Made by a program: the position numbers and the translations under genes
Notes under the pieces: generated by a model
The model's input: only the letters and a program-made list of their open reading frames with translations
What the model was told of the DNA's origin: nothing
The model's database searches: none
Assembly (NCBI RefSeq): GCF_000419605.1
Contig: NZ_ATTI01000001.1
Location: 843,501-907,500 of the forward strand
Reading direction: 5' to 3'
Origin: Sphingomonas phyllosphaerae 5.2
Lineage (GTDB): Bacteria; Pseudomonadota; Alphaproteobacteria; Sphingomonadales; Sphingomonadaceae
DNA: 64,000 nt
Shown here: positions 43,446 through 53,807 of the stretch, in pieces
How positions within the stretch are numbered: the stretch's first letter is position 1
How the letters are laid out: each line of letters starts with the position of its first letter

Positions 43446-43474
43446 CACTACCCTCCATCAGACTAAGGTTGAAG

Positions 43475-44575
43475 CTATTTTTGTGTTTTACCAATCGCGG
43501 CATCTAGGGCCACGGCCGCTTGGGTGAATTCGGCAAGGCCCTCGGCCAATGCGAGACGATTACTGCGCGGATCGTTATAAACAGCCGTGAGTTCATGATG
43601 AGCGTCTGCGAATGCGCGGGCGGCGCCGGCCGGATCGGCGGCAGTCACCTCGATGAACGCGATGTTCTGCGCGTCGAGACGCTCCGTTAGCTGGTCGAAC
43701 AGCATCATACGTTCCGTTGTCGCCACCATTCCTTGGCCGCTCGCGCGTTGCGAGAGTCTGGGCTCGTTCAGTGTCCAATTGGCGGTATGTGCAATCGCCT
43801 GCGAAGCGCGAGCCCGCCCCATTGCAGCAGCTGCGTGCTGATAGCGGGCCGCAAGGCCGATCCGCTCCATGAGCGTCGGCATCACCAGATCCATCCTGTT
43901 GAGGAAAGTTCGGGTTGCCTCATTTCGTTTTGCGGCGATGATCCCGGAGACGGCTTGGTCGAAGACATTAACCGCGGCATGAGCCGCCCCGCCGATTTTC
44001 GTCGCGGCAAGTAGTCCCTTGCCGGCAGCGACGAGCTGCGCTCGCGCAGCGTCCGTCCTGTCAGCCGTCGCGCCGGTGGCGATGTCGGTGAGTGCAACAA
44101 CATAGTCTTCAAGCCGACGGGACGTTCCTGACAGGGTGTCCGCGCCGCTGGCGGCAACGATACCACCGAAGGTTAATGGAACGGTGCCGGCGTTCTTGAC
44201 CACCGGGCGCTGCGTCTCGTCGAAGCCGCATGGCTGGATGGTCGCGAAAGCACCGAAAGCGCGATCGACCGTGTTCGAGGCGTACGGGGCGCTCTGCACC
44301 GCCTGGCTGAAGCCGAGGTTTGCCTTGTCGGTTTCCCCGCGGCATCGTTCTGAAAAGGCGGCCGGCATCCCCGCCGCGACTGCGGCGCGCTGCTCTTCGA
44401 TGACCTGCGCCCGCTGCGCCGTAAGGGTCTCGTTATCGGCGCCACGAAGCGCCTCACCGAATGCCAATGACGCAGACCGAAGAATTTCCACCTCGTCTCG
44501 CGCAACAATTGTTGAGCACGATGACAGCAGCAAAAAGCTGCAGCATACTACAGATCGGTAGAGCAAAACGGGCAC
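43475..44575 (-). CDS. Lipoprotein, helical, unknown
   Basis: 366 residues from GTG 44575; TTG 44566 gives better spacing from the GGAGAGG site and is an equal choice. The lipobox LLSSC makes the acyl-Cys about residue 20. The mature part is long, Ala-rich and helical with few cysteines (FGAFATIQPCGF and others). It appears to form a two-gene unit with the coiled-coil protein downstream. An envelope role near the secretion genes is possible; I recognise no family. Confidence 0.65.
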   Translation of the reverse strand: MPVLLYRSVVCCSFLLLSSCSTIVARDEVEILRSASLAFGEALRGADNETLTAQRAQVIEEQRAAVAAGMPAAFSERCRGETDKANLGFSQAVQSAPYASNTVDRAFGAFATIQPCGFDETQRPVVKNAGTVPLTFGGIVAASGADTLSGTSRRLEDYVVALTDIATGATADRTDAARAQLVAAGKGLLAATKIGGAAHAAVNVFDQAVSGIIAAKRNEATRTFLNRMDLVMPTLMERIGLAARYQHAAAAMGRARASQAIAHTANWTLNEPRLSQRASGQGMVATTERMMLFDQLTERLDAQNIAFIEVTAADPAGAARAFADAHHELTAVYNDPRSNRLALAEGLAEFTQAAVALDAAIGKTQK

Positions 44576-45360
44576 CCCTCTCCTCGACTGTCGCGACTCG
44601 GACCAGTTTCATCGTCGAGATAGCCTATCATCGATCGTTGCATTGTACGACGCTCAGCACATACGACAGGATAAATTGTAACGATAAGTTCGTCGTTCTG
44701 CCTTCGTGCGGATAGAATGGACGCTGATGACGGCAGTGCGCGTCGATCCGTGATGCGGACGATGTAAGCGGACCAAACCCTTATTGATCTACTCCTTCAG
44801 ACGTAGCGTTTTTTTTCTAATCATGCATTCAGTCGAAAGTTAAACTCCAGTCGCTATTCGCGCCCCATGCTAATTCGCTCGCAAACTTCTCCAGCTAGAG
44901 CGGCAGCTGACCGCGGTCTCACGTGTTCAAGCCGCGTGGCTGCGTAAGTCAGAGCCGACCGCCTCAGGCAGGCCCGGAGCTGTTCAGTCTGCTATAGGCG
45001 CCACTCACAGGCGCGAGTGTGATCTCCACGTCTCTGAGGCGATAGGGTCCCGGGTGAAGCTGACGGCTGCGCGCCCAAAGCCGTCCGGTCGTGGATGTTG
45101 GGCCGGCATAACGGGGAGACTACCTTCGCATCGATTTCGCGGTTTGGTGATTTGCAACTCGACGGCTTTCGGTGCTCAGGTCGCGTAAGCAGAAATTTGT
45201 TCATCTCGAGCGATCCTCCTTCTTCGCGACCAGACCGGCCCGCTGCTTCCAATGAGTGAAAATTGCCGGAAAGGCGCTCTTGCGCCCGCCCTGACGCACG
45301 CTACGATGGAGCTTGCAGAGCGTGCTGGTTCTCACGCTTGCCGGGGGCGGCGTGATCAGG
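44576..45360 (+). other. Intergenic region before the first A-C-B triplet
   Basis: About 785 bases without a gene I can support. Local AT-rich tracts (for example a T-run near 44810) suggest promoters for both directions. A TTG (45313) and a GTG (45352) in frame with the next gene occur at its right edge. No palindrome or RNA is defended. Confidence 0.35.
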
Positions 45361-45696
45361 ATGCGGAAAATCTGGACCGGAGTCATGCTTGCGACTGCTG
45401 CTGCGTTGCACGCCGGAGAAGCTGGCGCCAGCATCTCTCAATCTGGCAAAGTCTCGAACACGATAGTGGCACGATCGGGTCGCTTCTTTTTCGATCATAA
45501 TGGTACTCGGACTTCTCCACCGACATGCTCGAATTACGCTCGATGGGTCATCGATATAAGTACGGCGCAGGGGCAGGCTATGATGGCGCTCGTCCTGACG
45601 GCGCAGGCGCAGGGGAAATTCGTTGTCGTGATGGGCACTGGCGATTGCCGAGATTGGGTCGACACAGAGGCGATCGATCACGTCATCGTGCCGTAA
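45361..45696 (+). CDS. Small exported protein, family A (A1)
   Basis: 111 residues from ATG 45361. Sec signal RKIWTGVMLATAAALHAGEAGA. The mature part shows GKVSNTIVARSGRFFF, a Cys, then YARWVIDIS, the helix QGQAMMALVLTAQAQGKF, VVVMGTGDC and a final EAIDHVIV strand. The same order of strand, Cys, strand, helix ending in LTAxAQGK, strand, Cys and strand recurs in five other proteins here. It is reminiscent of the small OB-fold B subunits of AB5 toxins, but that is inference. It is the first gene of an A-C-B triplet. Confidence 0.65.
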   Translation: MRKIWTGVMLATAAALHAGEAGASISQSGKVSNTIVARSGRFFFDHNGTRTSPPTCSNYARWVIDISTAQGQAMMALVLTAQAQGKFVVVMGTGDCRDWVDTEAIDHVIVP

Positions 45697-45965
45697 CGCA
45701 TCAGTTGCTGAAACAATGGTCTGTTCTATCGTTGCATAAGTCGTCTCCGGCTCATCTTCGGTGGCTCGCTTGACAAGTCCGTTAGCGTTTGACGCCTATG
45801 AAATGGTTTGGTTCTTGCGATCTGAGTTCTTCCATCGCCGCAGCGACAAGCGGCTTTTCTTACGAATAATGGGAGGACTTTCTCGAGCGAATCTATCGAG
45901 CCGGAAAGTGATATGCCTGCTGCAACGCTCAAGGCGTACCAGGGGGCCAGGGTGAAGGGGGTGAC

Positions 45966-46196
45966 ATGTTGATGACTGCATTTCTGCTGGTTACTGGTCA
46001 GGCGCAGAGCGCGCGGCCAGACCCACCGCCGTCTGTCGTCGAAGTAAGCGGCTCAATACCGAAATGCGCCCCGGATGCCCCCGTGTTGCGTGCGCGGAGC
46101 CCTGACATCAGGCGCGAAGACGATATCGCTTCCGCTCTCGCGGCGATCCAGGCAAAATACCCGCAGACAAAGTGCGTGAAGGAGAAAGGTCAATGA
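45966..46196 (+). CDS. Small exported proline-rich protein, family C (C1)
   Basis: 76 residues, with a GGTGAAGGGGG ribosome site. A short signal (MLMTAFLLVTGQAQS) is followed by PDPPPSVVEVSGSIPKC, SPDIRREDDIASALAAIQAK and a terminal Cys (TKCVKEKGQ). It matches the minus-strand gene at 53229-52984 in layout: signal, PPPP, Cys, D-x-R-R, Ala-rich helix, Cys-x-K. The stop overlaps the next family B gene (ATGA), again as in the other copy. Confidence 0.55.
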   Translation: MLMTAFLLVTGQAQSARPDPPPSVVEVSGSIPKCAPDAPVLRARSPDIRREDDIASALAAIQAKYPQTKCVKEKGQ

Positions 46197-46549
46197 TATC
46201 GCGCGTTAGAGCGGGCGCAAGTCTCATTGCCCTCTACGCAACATCGCTGCCCGGGGTGGCGGATGCCTTCATCTGTCGCGCAACTCCCGCCACTTATCTA
46301 GCGGTAGATTCTTCAGGTGGTGTATTCGTCGGGGTAAACGATGTTGGTATCATGGCAGTATGCAGCTTATCGACGACAGTTGGAGGGGCTACGCCGCAGG
46401 CGTGTGCAAGCTGGTACAGCGCGATGCTAACGTTCCGCACAACAGGTAAAACTGCGTTGTTGCATTATAACGGTTCGGATGGCGCAACGGCTTGTAGTAG
46501 CTACAAAAACTGGGAAATCCATGTCCCCTATTTTGTGTTGTTTGATTGA
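46193..46549 (+). CDS. Small exported cysteine-containing protein, family B (B1)
   Basis: 118 residues, ATGA overlap with C1. After a Sec signal ending VADA the mature protein begins FICRATPATYLAVDSSGGVF, then VGIMAVCSLST, PQACASWYSAMLTFRTTGK and a late C-x-x-x-x-x-W (ACSSYKNW). Four cysteines could make two disulfides. It closely parallels 52987-52619 and, more distantly, the genes at 55.5-56.7 kb. The function is unknown; the A-C-B arrangement beside Rhs and VirB genes suggests secreted partners. An IS481 remnant starts one base after its stop. Confidence 0.62.
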   Translation: MISRVRAGASLIALYATSLPGVADAFICRATPATYLAVDSSGGVFVGVNDVGIMAVCSLSTTVGGATPQACASWYSAMLTFRTTGKTALLHYNGSDGATACSSYKNWEIHVPYFVLFD

Positions 46550-47125
46550 TCAGGTGTTTAGTCCCGGCATGTGGTGGATCTGGTCGACGATGAACCCGAT
46601 CTGCTCTGCCGTCCAGATCTTGACGATGTATTCGTAGGATGTGAGCCGCCCTGAGCGTCATGAGCCGGCAGGCAAAGTTATAGGCGGCCATGAAGTCGGC
46701 GAGGTGCGTCCGCAGCTGGTCGCGGCTTTCGTGGTGGAAGTGTTTGGCGGTCGCTTCCTTGATAGTCCGCTTCATCCGCTTGACTCGGCCGTTCGTCCAC
46801 GGGTGGTCGGGTTTGGCGAGCCGGTGCTCGATGCCGTTTGCCTCGCAGATCATGTCGAAGCGCATCTGGCGCGACCAGGCGGTGTTTCGGTTGCGCGGCT
46901 GCTCGGCGAACTGCATGCCGTTGTCCGTCAGAATGGTGTGGGTGCGGTAAGGCACGGCTTTCAGCAGATGTTCGAGGAACTTCCATGCTATCCGCCTGTC
47001 GGCCTTGCCGCCCTCGATGTCCGGGAGACGGGAGATACCATGCCGCTGCAGGCAAGGATGCAGCGCTGAGCGCGTCAGAAGCGGTATTGACGGTTGCAGG
47101 GCGCAGAGCGGGGTTGGGAGGATGA
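46550..47125 (-). mobile_element. IS481-family transposase remnant
   Basis: The minus strand shows ALQPSIPLLTRSALHPCLQR and HGISRLPDIEG, then jumps to RRIAWKFLEHLLKAVPYRTH, TILTDNGMQF, NGIEHRLAKPDHPWTNGRV and DFMAAYNFACRLMTLR. The segment with the first catalytic Asp has been deleted, and a frameshift precedes the C-terminal end (YEYIVKIWTAEQIGF to HHMPGLNT). It is dead. Its stop codon abuts the family B gene, so the insertion clipped whatever followed the first A-C-B triplet. Confidence 0.85.
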
Positions 47126-47426
47126 ATTTTGAACCTCTTCGCTGATCGTCGCTTGCGGCCCCAGAGTTTGCAGCCAAAGGCATTTTCGACGTGCTTGCCT
47201 TTTTCAAGCGCACCGTCAGCCGCTCCTCACGATACAGCCGGCGTGGCGGACGGACTACAACACCGCGCGTCCGCACAGCAGCCTCGGCGGCATGGCACCC
47301 TCCGAGTTCACCAACCGCCCCCGCCAAGGACATGAAGACACCGAAGCAAACTTATCAGCGGCCTCAAATCGGGGAGCAGCTCATATGTTATCAGCCGCCG
47401 ACTGCAATTATCTTTACTTTCTGTAG
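47126..47426 (+). mobile_element. IS3-family transposase debris
   Basis: From 47241 the plus strand reads AWRTDYNTARPHSSLGGMAP and SEFTNRPRQG, the typical end of an IS3-family OrfB, to a stop at 47426. Immediately left of it, the minus strand (47240 to ~47200) reads RRLYREERLTVR, another piece of an IS3-type OrfB. The two are head-to-head, so this is rearranged junk rather than one element. The interval to 47553 holds nothing else. Confidence 0.7.
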
Positions 47427-47553
47427 TCGATCCGTCCTGCGCAGAAAACTGCGTGTGCGTCCGCGGCACGGCTGCGATACTGCTCCCTGCACAAACAAGA
47501 GGTGGCCCTCAACCGACGACCCTCGCCTTTGCCTGACAGATCGCCAGCGAGGT

Positions 47554-48045
47554 TCAGTCAAGTCGTAGGTCAGCTATCAATGCTCCTGTTTGGCCATGGA
47601 GCAAGAAGGCGACTATCGCCATTATGTTTTCCTCGAGCGTAGTCCACGCTTTCAGGAAAGCTTTCTCTTTCGATAGGTTCATCCATGACGCCCCCCACCA
47701 CCTGGACGACATATCTTCCTTCTTGTCCCGAGACAGGCTGCCGGCTCTGATCCACTTGTAGGGCTCATGCCCTTCTTTGGCCGCAAAATTTACCTGGAAC
47801 TTCAGAGGTCCCCATTTATCGAATATGATGTTAATGTAGTACAAGTAACCATCACCTATGCGCTCAAAATATTGGCTATTAACCTGCGTACTGAGGCCCT
47901 CGGCGCATTTTTCTTTTTCATCAAAGCCAAGCGCTGCTAGCTTTGATGCTAAACTCGCTGTGCAATTCGCAATGATTTCGGTGTCGCCGGGAAAATTCTT
48001 TCTTGTCCATCTAACGACCTTGCTTTCAGCGTGAGGGGATTTCAT
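47554..48045 (-). CDS. Probable immunity protein for the Rhs nuclease
   Basis: 163 residues from ATG 48045, only seven bases after the Rhs stop. The frame stays open upstream, but MKSPHAESKVVRWTRKNFPG is a natural start. No signal peptide is present, so it stays in the cytoplasm. It has WGPLKFQVNFAAKEGHEPYK and RWWGASWMNL as distinctive stretches and no domain I know. Position directly behind a polymorphic toxin is the standard place for the cognate inhibitor; specificity is inferred. Confidence 0.6.
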   Translation of the reverse strand: MKSPHAESKVVRWTRKNFPGDTEIIANCTASLASKLAALGFDEKEKCAEGLSTQVNSQYFERIGDGYLYYINIIFDKWGPLKFQVNFAAKEGHEPYKWIRAGSLSRDKKEDMSSRWWGASWMNLSKEKAFLKAWTTLEENIMAIVAFLLHGQTGALIADLRLD

Positions 48046-48052
48046 AGCGTGC

Positions 48053-50722
48053 CTACCTGCAACTGGAATTTGTGTTCGTTTGACATTGCGGGATCGCCTG
48101 CGCCGCCCCGGCAGAAAGCACGCTACCTGCGTGTCCTGCTGCATTCGACACCTCCTGAGCGGTCGTTCGTGACGTCTGGAAGCTTGAGCCCATCTGACCT
48201 TGGAGGGCCCGTTGCGCTCCTGTAAGTCGGCTTGTTCCAAACTTGGCTTCGACGATTCCAACTGTTCCATTTGGCTTGCGTACTACAAAGTCTGGTACCG
48301 AACGGGCGGCACGGCCGGATACGCGGCCGGCAAGTGCTGCGACTTTGCCGGCTCTTTCTTGAGACGCAATGACCCGTTCACCACGGAGTGCGATCCCGGC
48401 ACGGGTCACGGCCTCGCCCAGCTTCCCCTTGGAAGCATTTGAGAGGCTGTTGACTCCGATCCGGGCGAGGCGTGCGCCGGCCACATTGCCTACGGCTCCG
48501 AATGCTGCCGATGTCGCGATGGATGCCAGGCTGACGTTTGTTGCAGCCCGGCCGAGCGATTGTCCCTCGGCCAGATTGCCGCCGACTTGCACCGCATAGT
48601 CTATCCCTGCGCCGATCGCGGCGCCTATGCACCACGGGCATTCGCCACTGGGGTCTGTCTGATTGAATGGATCGTTGCCGACGTAAGCGTAGAGGTTTAG
48701 CTGGTCCTCATAGCCAACAGGGTCGGTTTGCAGGAACCTGCCAAGCGTCGGCGAGTAGACGCGAGCCTTATAGTGATTGAGACCCACTTCCGGTAACCAG
48801 ACCTGGCCCGTATACTGAAACCGCCCTACGTTGACACCCTTTGTGATGCCATATTCGTCGTATGAATTGATGGCCTCAAGGCGCCCACTGCTATCGGCCG
48901 TGGCTACGATTGAGCCCTGATGATCTCTATGAAGCCACTTGGGTTGCCGGTCCAGAGAGTACCAAATCAGTGGGTCGTCATCATCGGGACCGTGAACGTA
49001 CTGTCCAATAAGGCCTCCAGAGCCATCATATTCCGCAACAAGCTGATCGCCGTCGTAGAGGAAGCTGCTCACGCCGCGAGATGATGTAATCTGATATAAA
49101 CGACCCGACGCATCGTAGACAAGAGAGCTTCCATTCGACGAAGATATGAGCCTGTTTTCGATGTCGTATGCAAACGAGACGGTCCCGTCACTAATTAGAT
49201 TACCATTAACGTCGTAGGTGAACGTAGATGATCCGACGCCACTATATTGATTCAATCCGTTACTAGTGTAGGTACGGTTGACGTTATAAAGTCGATCAAA
49301 AACGTAGCTATTGTTATCGCGAGATCGCTGGGCTATTTGATCCGCGGGGTTCTGCAGGAACGATGTTGTCAGATTCCCTGTTCCTCCAACAAACGTATCA
49401 GTTTGAGTTTTCAGTCTGCCAACATCGTCATAGATCCAGTTTGTAGCGCTCCCCGAACGCTCCTGGTTAACGCCTATGAGGCCGAGCTTGTTGTATGTCC
49501 AGGTGTTCAAAGCCGACGAGCCGGGGGCATTTTCAACGATCGAGGTCAGGCGGTCCAGACCATCATACTGGTAAGTCCACGAACCATTAGGCAACGATAT
49601 CACGGCCAGATTGTTGTTCGCGTCGAATTGTGAGCTAACCATCCGGTTGACACCGTTTAAAACCGTCGACGAGCTTATTATACGCCCGAATCCGTCGTAG
49701 TTCGTCAAAACGGCATCTGACCCGCTTGGTGAGTCAAAACGAGCTGCCTTCTGTAATCCTCTCAAATCGTAAGAGTAGAAAACAGGGCGCGCGCCGCCAT
49801 TCGGGTAGGTCTTGGACGCCAAACGATCAAGCGGATCGAAATCATAGGCAATGACACGTCCATCACGTTTGCGTAACGCGACTTTGTTCCCGTTGTTATC
49901 GTAATCATACGCTTCGTAATCATCGGTGCTGTAAGAGCTCGCCGACGACAAGGCAGTTGCGGCGGTGGATCCGTTGAAGGCTGCCGCCCGTCCTTTTGCG
50001 GGAAAATACCAGCCTGTCTGTCGATCAAACCCGTCATAGCTAAATCGCGTACGACTCCCGAGAGCGTCGATGGTGTACTCTCGTTTACCGTTCGAGGTGT
50101 ACGAGTATGTTGCGTAGGCCTGCTCCAGCGGGGTTCCGACGCCTTTTCGTATTTGAATGAGCTGCCCGGCGAGATCAAATGAGTTCCTGGTCACCCGGTC
50201 TGACCCATTTGTGCCGCCTAATTGAGGAACGCAGGCGTCAGTCTGGTTAGTCCAGCTCGTCGGATCCATACGGATAGCGGTACAAATAACATTACTCGAG
50301 TAGTCGTAGCTAAATTGCCGCACCGAATAGATGATGGAGCCGGAGTAAAGTGTCTCCGTTGTCCGTCTATCCAGAGCGTCGTACACGAAGACCCGATATC
50401 TGAAAACCTCGAATGCCGGCCAGTCAACAGGACGTATTGTATCCGGCTGCCAATTGCTTAGCTGACCCTCCTCTGAACGAACGAGGCGGCCAAGGGCATC
50501 ATAGATGTTACGCTGTGCTGAAAAACGCAGGGGGCCGACTCCATCCGGGTCAGGCGATATTATCCCTGTCACACGTCTTTCCGCATCGTAGCGCGTTGCG
50601 TGGGTATAATCGGACGGAATGCTTTGAGCCTCGGCCGGTGACCCTGCCGCCGTAGCGTACGATGCGAACCATGCCACTGAGAGGCGGGCAACCGTGAGGT
50701 AGGTTTTTTTGCGTACCGTCAT
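48053..50722 (-). CDS. Rhs/YD-repeat toxin with C-terminal PD-(D/E)XK nuclease
   Basis: 889 residues with a Sec-type signal ([14 protein letters not shown] to AEAQ). Many YD repeats (YDALGRL, YDGFDRQ, YDPLDRL-like, YDASGRL) lead to the Rhs core end [20 protein letters not shown] and [18 protein letters not shown] at ~690-710. The variable C-terminus holds [20 protein letters not shown] (Asp811, Glu825, Lys827), a nuclease active site, plus a ~60-residue tail. The GC content is visibly lower than in the flanks. It sits 19 bases behind a second YD-type gene and seven before the presumed immunity gene. Probably an antibacterial DNase exported as a shell-enclosed toxin. Confidence 0.85.
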   Translation of the reverse strand: MTVRKKTYLTVARLSVAWFASYATAAGSPAEAQSIPSDYTHATRYDAERRVTGIISPDPDGVGPLRFSAQRNIYDALGRLVRSEEGQLSNWQPDTIRPVDWPAFEVFRYRVFVYDALDRRTTETLYSGSIIYSVRQFSYDYSSNVICTAIRMDPTSWTNQTDACVPQLGGTNGSDRVTRNSFDLAGQLIQIRKGVGTPLEQAYATYSYTSNGKREYTIDALGSRTRFSYDGFDRQTGWYFPAKGRAAAFNGSTAATALSSASSYSTDDYEAYDYDNNGNKVALRKRDGRVIAYDFDPLDRLASKTYPNGGARPVFYSYDLRGLQKAARFDSPSGSDAVLTNYDGFGRIISSSTVLNGVNRMVSSQFDANNNLAVISLPNGSWTYQYDGLDRLTSIVENAPGSSALNTWTYNKLGLIGVNQERSGSATNWIYDDVGRLKTQTDTFVGGTGNLTTSFLQNPADQIAQRSRDNNSYVFDRLYNVNRTYTSNGLNQYSGVGSSTFTYDVNGNLISDGTVSFAYDIENRLISSSNGSSLVYDASGRLYQITSSRGVSSFLYDGDQLVAEYDGSGGLIGQYVHGPDDDDPLIWYSLDRQPKWLHRDHQGSIVATADSSGRLEAINSYDEYGITKGVNVGRFQYTGQVWLPEVGLNHYKARVYSPTLGRFLQTDPVGYEDQLNLYAYVGNDPFNQTDPSGECPWCIGAAIGAGIDYAVQVGGNLAEGQSLGRAATNVSLASIATSAAFGAVGNVAGARLARIGVNSLSNASKGKLGEAVTRAGIALRGERVIASQERAGKVAALAGRVSGRAARSVPDFVVRKPNGTVGIVEAKFGTSRLTGAQRALQGQMGSSFQTSRTTAQEVSNAAGHAGSVLSAGAAQAIPQCQTNTNSSCR

Positions 50723-50741
50723 GCGAATTACCTTCCCAACC

Positions 50742-52508
50742 TTAGTAGCACGCAGCAGGCGACCGTGGTTTGGTCTCGTAAATACGATTGCCGAATCTGT
50801 CGTAACCGTAACAGTTCCTGATAGTCACGCCAGCCGCCGTTGTCGAAGAGCTTCGAACGAGAAGATTATTGCCGACAGTACCGTTATCGGGACCATAGTC
50901 GTACGTAGTGACAGTCTCGTCAGCGGCGCCGCCGGCGCATGTCTCACCCAATGTTGCTGTTGTTCGACATGTTCGCTCCTGGTAAGGAAGCCAAATCGCC
51001 GTCGACGACTGAACATAGCCTCCCGAGCTGCTGGCAAGCCAGGCTCGGCGCTGAACGTACGATCGCCTTAAAACCGAACGAATCCCGTCACGGCCCGCGG
51101 GCTCTTCCTGCCTGGTGACCCCGCCGTGTGCAGGGTCATTTACGAATGTAGTAATAGCCCCTTTGGCGTTAGTAACCGTCTCAGGTTTTGAGCACGTAGG
51201 AACTCCCATTCGGCAGAGGCCAAACTTCCACGCGAAGGTGAGAACTCTAGACCCATCCTTGCTGTATGCTCGTTGCTCGGTAACGTTGCCGTTCACATCT
51301 CTGGTCCATTCAGTCCGGGAATTTTCCGGGCTCGTAGCTGTGGTTAGCTGAGAGTCTTTGTCATATTCGAACCTTGACTCGGCTCCAAGCGCGTTGATGA
51401 ACCTGCGGAGGCCCGAAACAATAGGCCCTTGCGTGATTAATGTTTGCCTTCCGCCGTCCTGTTCGATGGCGTTAATCTGAAGAAACTCTTTGCGCGCGTC
51501 GTTGTAGGGATAGCTGTAGGATGTTGTTTTGAACGGATTCGTGAATGAAGAGACGCGGTTCGTATTTCCGCCGGAACAAAGCGTCGCGCCAGGTGCGTCA
51601 CACCACGTATAAATGATCTTGAACGTATACCGCGCGATCTCTCCTAAGCCGCCCTTGCTTATAGAATAATAGCCAGGAGAGTTGTTAAATGGTGCGACGC
51701 CTCTGTAAGTGGTTACCTGTCCCTCAGGCGAAGTGACTATGAAGTCACTGGTTATCGGATTCGTACTGCTGCGATTCTCATACCGGACGGTGGGCCAATT
51801 ACTGGTGAGGGTGCAGGAGTCGACCTCCGGATTGCAATACTCCACCGACGTATTAACCGCGGTTGCCGACACCCTCGTCAGCCAGCCGCTGGAACCCGGA
51901 GACAGGTCAGACAGATAATTGAACCTGATCTGGTAGCCGGTATTTGTTGTAACTGCTCTTAGCCGTACGTTAGGAAAATACGCGCTTTGTACGACCTTGT
52001 AGTGAAAATGCCACTCAACGCCGTTGGAAAACCTCACCCTTGTCGCAAGGCGGTAGGAGTCGGAAGAGTAATCTCCGTAGGTCCCGTTTTGGTCCCACAT
52101 AAAAAGTCCAAAATCTACGATCGACCCGTCTTGTCTTTGGAGCCGTGGGCTGTCGCCTCTCTCTACAAAGATTCCTGGCGTCGACGTATAAAGACCAAGG
52201 GAGCCACCTGAATTACCAAGCGTCGCTACCTCAGTCCAGTTGCCGTCGCTATAATTCGAAAGATGGTATGTACTGGAAAATGAGTCTCTTACGACACCCT
52301 CGCTCATGAAGCGCTCCAGCGACAATCCAAACTCATTTGCCGGACCAATCGTGAGATCTGTGAACCGGTAGGTCAAATTGCCGGTTCTAAGGTCCACGCC
52401 GTTGCTGTCGGGAGTTAACTCCTTCGGAGGAGGAGGAAGCTGAGCAAAGGCTGTTACCGATATAGCTGAATACAATGTCGCGACTGCAACCAATGTTCGA
52501 ATTGTCAT
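50742..52508 (-). CDS. Exported Rhs-like companion (N-terminal Rhs half)
   Basis: 588 residues from ATG 52508 (an upstream ATG at 52541 is also in frame). Sec signal [21 protein letters not shown]. It then has the pattern of an Rhs N-terminal region: [33 protein letters not shown], later repeats such as [20 protein letters not shown] and [11 protein letters not shown], ending [15 protein letters not shown]. It lacks a core-closing motif or toxin domain. It directly precedes the toxin gene, so the two look like one Rhs protein split over two reading units, forming a shell together. Confidence 0.78.
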   Translation of the reverse strand: MTIRTLVAVATLYSAISVTAFAQLPPPPKELTPDSNGVDLRTGNLTYRFTDLTIGPANEFGLSLERFMSEGVVRDSFSSTYHLSNYSDGNWTEVATLGNSGGSLGLYTSTPGIFVERGDSPRLQRQDGSIVDFGLFMWDQNGTYGDYSSDSYRLATRVRFSNGVEWHFHYKVVQSAYFPNVRLRAVTTNTGYQIRFNYLSDLSPGSSGWLTRVSATAVNTSVEYCNPEVDSCTLTSNWPTVRYENRSSTNPITSDFIVTSPEGQVTTYRGVAPFNNSPGYYSISKGGLGEIARYTFKIIYTWCDAPGATLCSGGNTNRVSSFTNPFKTTSYSYPYNDARKEFLQINAIEQDGGRQTLITQGPIVSGLRRFINALGAESRFEYDKDSQLTTATSPENSRTEWTRDVNGNVTEQRAYSKDGSRVLTFAWKFGLCRMGVPTCSKPETVTNAKGAITTFVNDPAHGGVTRQEEPAGRDGIRSVLRRSYVQRRAWLASSSGGYVQSSTAIWLPYQERTCRTTATLGETCAGGAADETVTTYDYGPDNGTVGNNLLVRSSSTTAAGVTIRNCYGYDRFGNRIYETKPRSPAACY

Positions 52509-52618
52509 GGCATGATCCGATCTGGGCGCAACGGCATTCATAAGGGCAAAGTTTATGACTGACGCGTTTAGGTCAGGGGGCCGGTATGGCGCTGCCCCTT
52601 GTAATCAGAAAGGTGAAT

Positions 52619-52987
52619 TTAAGGGTTGCTCTCGAGATGGTAGGGTTCTCTTGTGTCCCATTGCGCGAAGCTGCCGCAGCTCGTTTTCCCCGAATTGATC
52701 GGGTAAGTGGGGTTGAAGTAGAGCCATGCTGTCTTCGTGGTCGCTCTGTAGGTCAGCAATGTGCTGTACCAGCCTTTGCAGGCGTCCGGATGGATGGAAC
52801 CCATCTGGGTGCCCATGCTGCAGATGCCAAGGATGCCGACGCCGTCCACATTTGTATAAACGATACCGGAGGCATTGATCGCGAGGTACAAGGCCGGATT
52901 GACCCGGCAGGAGAAGTTCTGGGCCTGAGCGTGCGCGCCGAGGCATAAGCCGGCAGCGAGTGATGCGGATCGGATTGCGCTCTTCAT
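52619..52987 (-). CDS. Small exported cysteine-containing protein, family B (B2)
   Basis: 122 residues from ATG 52987, coupled to family C by ATGA. The signal ends AHAQAQ; the mature start NFSCRVNPALYLAINASGIV, then VGILGICSMGT, PDACKGWYSTLLTYRATTK and SCGSFAQW follow the B1 protein residue by residue in all landmark positions. It lies between C2 and the Rhs pair and is probably in the same transcript. Confidence 0.65.
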   Translation of the reverse strand: MKSAIRSASLAAGLCLGAHAQAQNFSCRVNPALYLAINASGIVYTNVDGVGILGICSMGTQMGSIHPDACKGWYSTLLTYRATTKTAWLYFNPTYPINSGKTSCGSFAQWDTREPYHLESNP

Positions 52988-53229
52988 TTGGCCACCTTGT
53001 CGCAAGAGCGAGGTACGTGCGGTGCGTTGCGAGCAGCGTACGCCGCTGCGTCAGCATTGCTGCCGGGCACTGGCCGCCGCAGCACATCAGCCGCGGTTCC
53101 GCCGGCCGGCACAGTTTCGCAGCCGATAGACACGCTTGTTAACGGCCGCTCTCTCGCAGGTGAGGGGGGAGGAGGGTGCTGAGGGGCTTGCAGCCCCGCT
53201 AGCAGGCCGATGAAAGTGAGCGCAGTCAT
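52984..53229 (-). CDS. Small exported proline-rich protein, family C (C2)
   Basis: 81 residues from ATG 53229 (GGAGAAA upstream). Signal MTALTFIGLLAGLQA, then PQHPPPPSPARERPL, SIGCETVP, ADVLRRPVPGSNADAAAYAA and a terminal SCDKVAK. It has the same plan as C1 and the same ATGA coupling to a family B gene. No function is known. Confidence 0.58.
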   Translation of the reverse strand: MTALTFIGLLAGLQAPQHPPPPSPARERPLTSVSIGCETVPAGGTAADVLRRPVPGSNADAAAYAARNAPHVPRSCDKVAK

Positions 53230-53264
53230 GCCTTGTTTCTCCGCAATCTGGATCCTGGCAGGTG

Positions 53265-53600
53265 CTACCGATGCAGGTTCATGTGGTAGGCAATGGCGGA
53301 CGGCCCCCAGCTTGTACCTCCGCAGCCTTGTACCCAAAGGTCGACTTTGAAGCCGCCGGACAGGGCTGTCATGGCGACAGAGAGAAAGCGGCTCTTCGAT
53401 TCTGCTGATGTGCTCAGGATGACGAAGTTGCCGGTTGGACAGCCAAGCGGGTTCAGCATCCCGGTGCCCTGTAAAAGCACTTGATCGCCTTCAAGAACCA
53501 CATTGGTAACGGTGACTGTGCCCGCAAAGCCATTTTGGGCCGCAGCCGGTATCGCAAACAGCGATGATATGGCAACCAGCAGACAGGCTGCTTTGTGCAT
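53265..53600 (-). CDS. Small exported protein, family A (A2)
   Basis: 111 residues from ATG 53600 with a strong GGGGGGAG site. Signal ends PAAAQ. The mature part runs GFAGTVTVTNVVLEGDQVLL, NPLGCPTGNFVILS, helix SRFLSVAMTALSGGFK, VDLWVQGCGG and a last strand AIAYHMNL. It leads the minus-strand A-C-B-Rhs-Rhs-immunity operon. The IS5 copy upstream lies in its promoter region. Confidence 0.65.
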   Translation of the reverse strand: MHKAACLLVAISSLFAIPAAAQNGFAGTVTVTNVVLEGDQVLLQGTGMLNPLGCPTGNFVILSTSAESKSRFLSVAMTALSGGFKVDLWVQGCGGTSWGPSAIAYHMNLHR

Positions 53601-53807
53601 GGAACTCCCCCCGATTTATCAACGGCGTATCTAACCCGGTACGCGTCCCCGTTCTTTTTGTGACCGCATTTGGAGAAGCGCACAAGGTTGCAGCATCGGG
53701 AACTTGTTAATTGTAAGGAATCGACCAGCGTCATCTCTCTTGCATTTTGAACGCGCCACAGCGTACCAAAGGTTTGGGGTGTGTGATGGTCAGGGAGGAA
53801 TGCCTAG

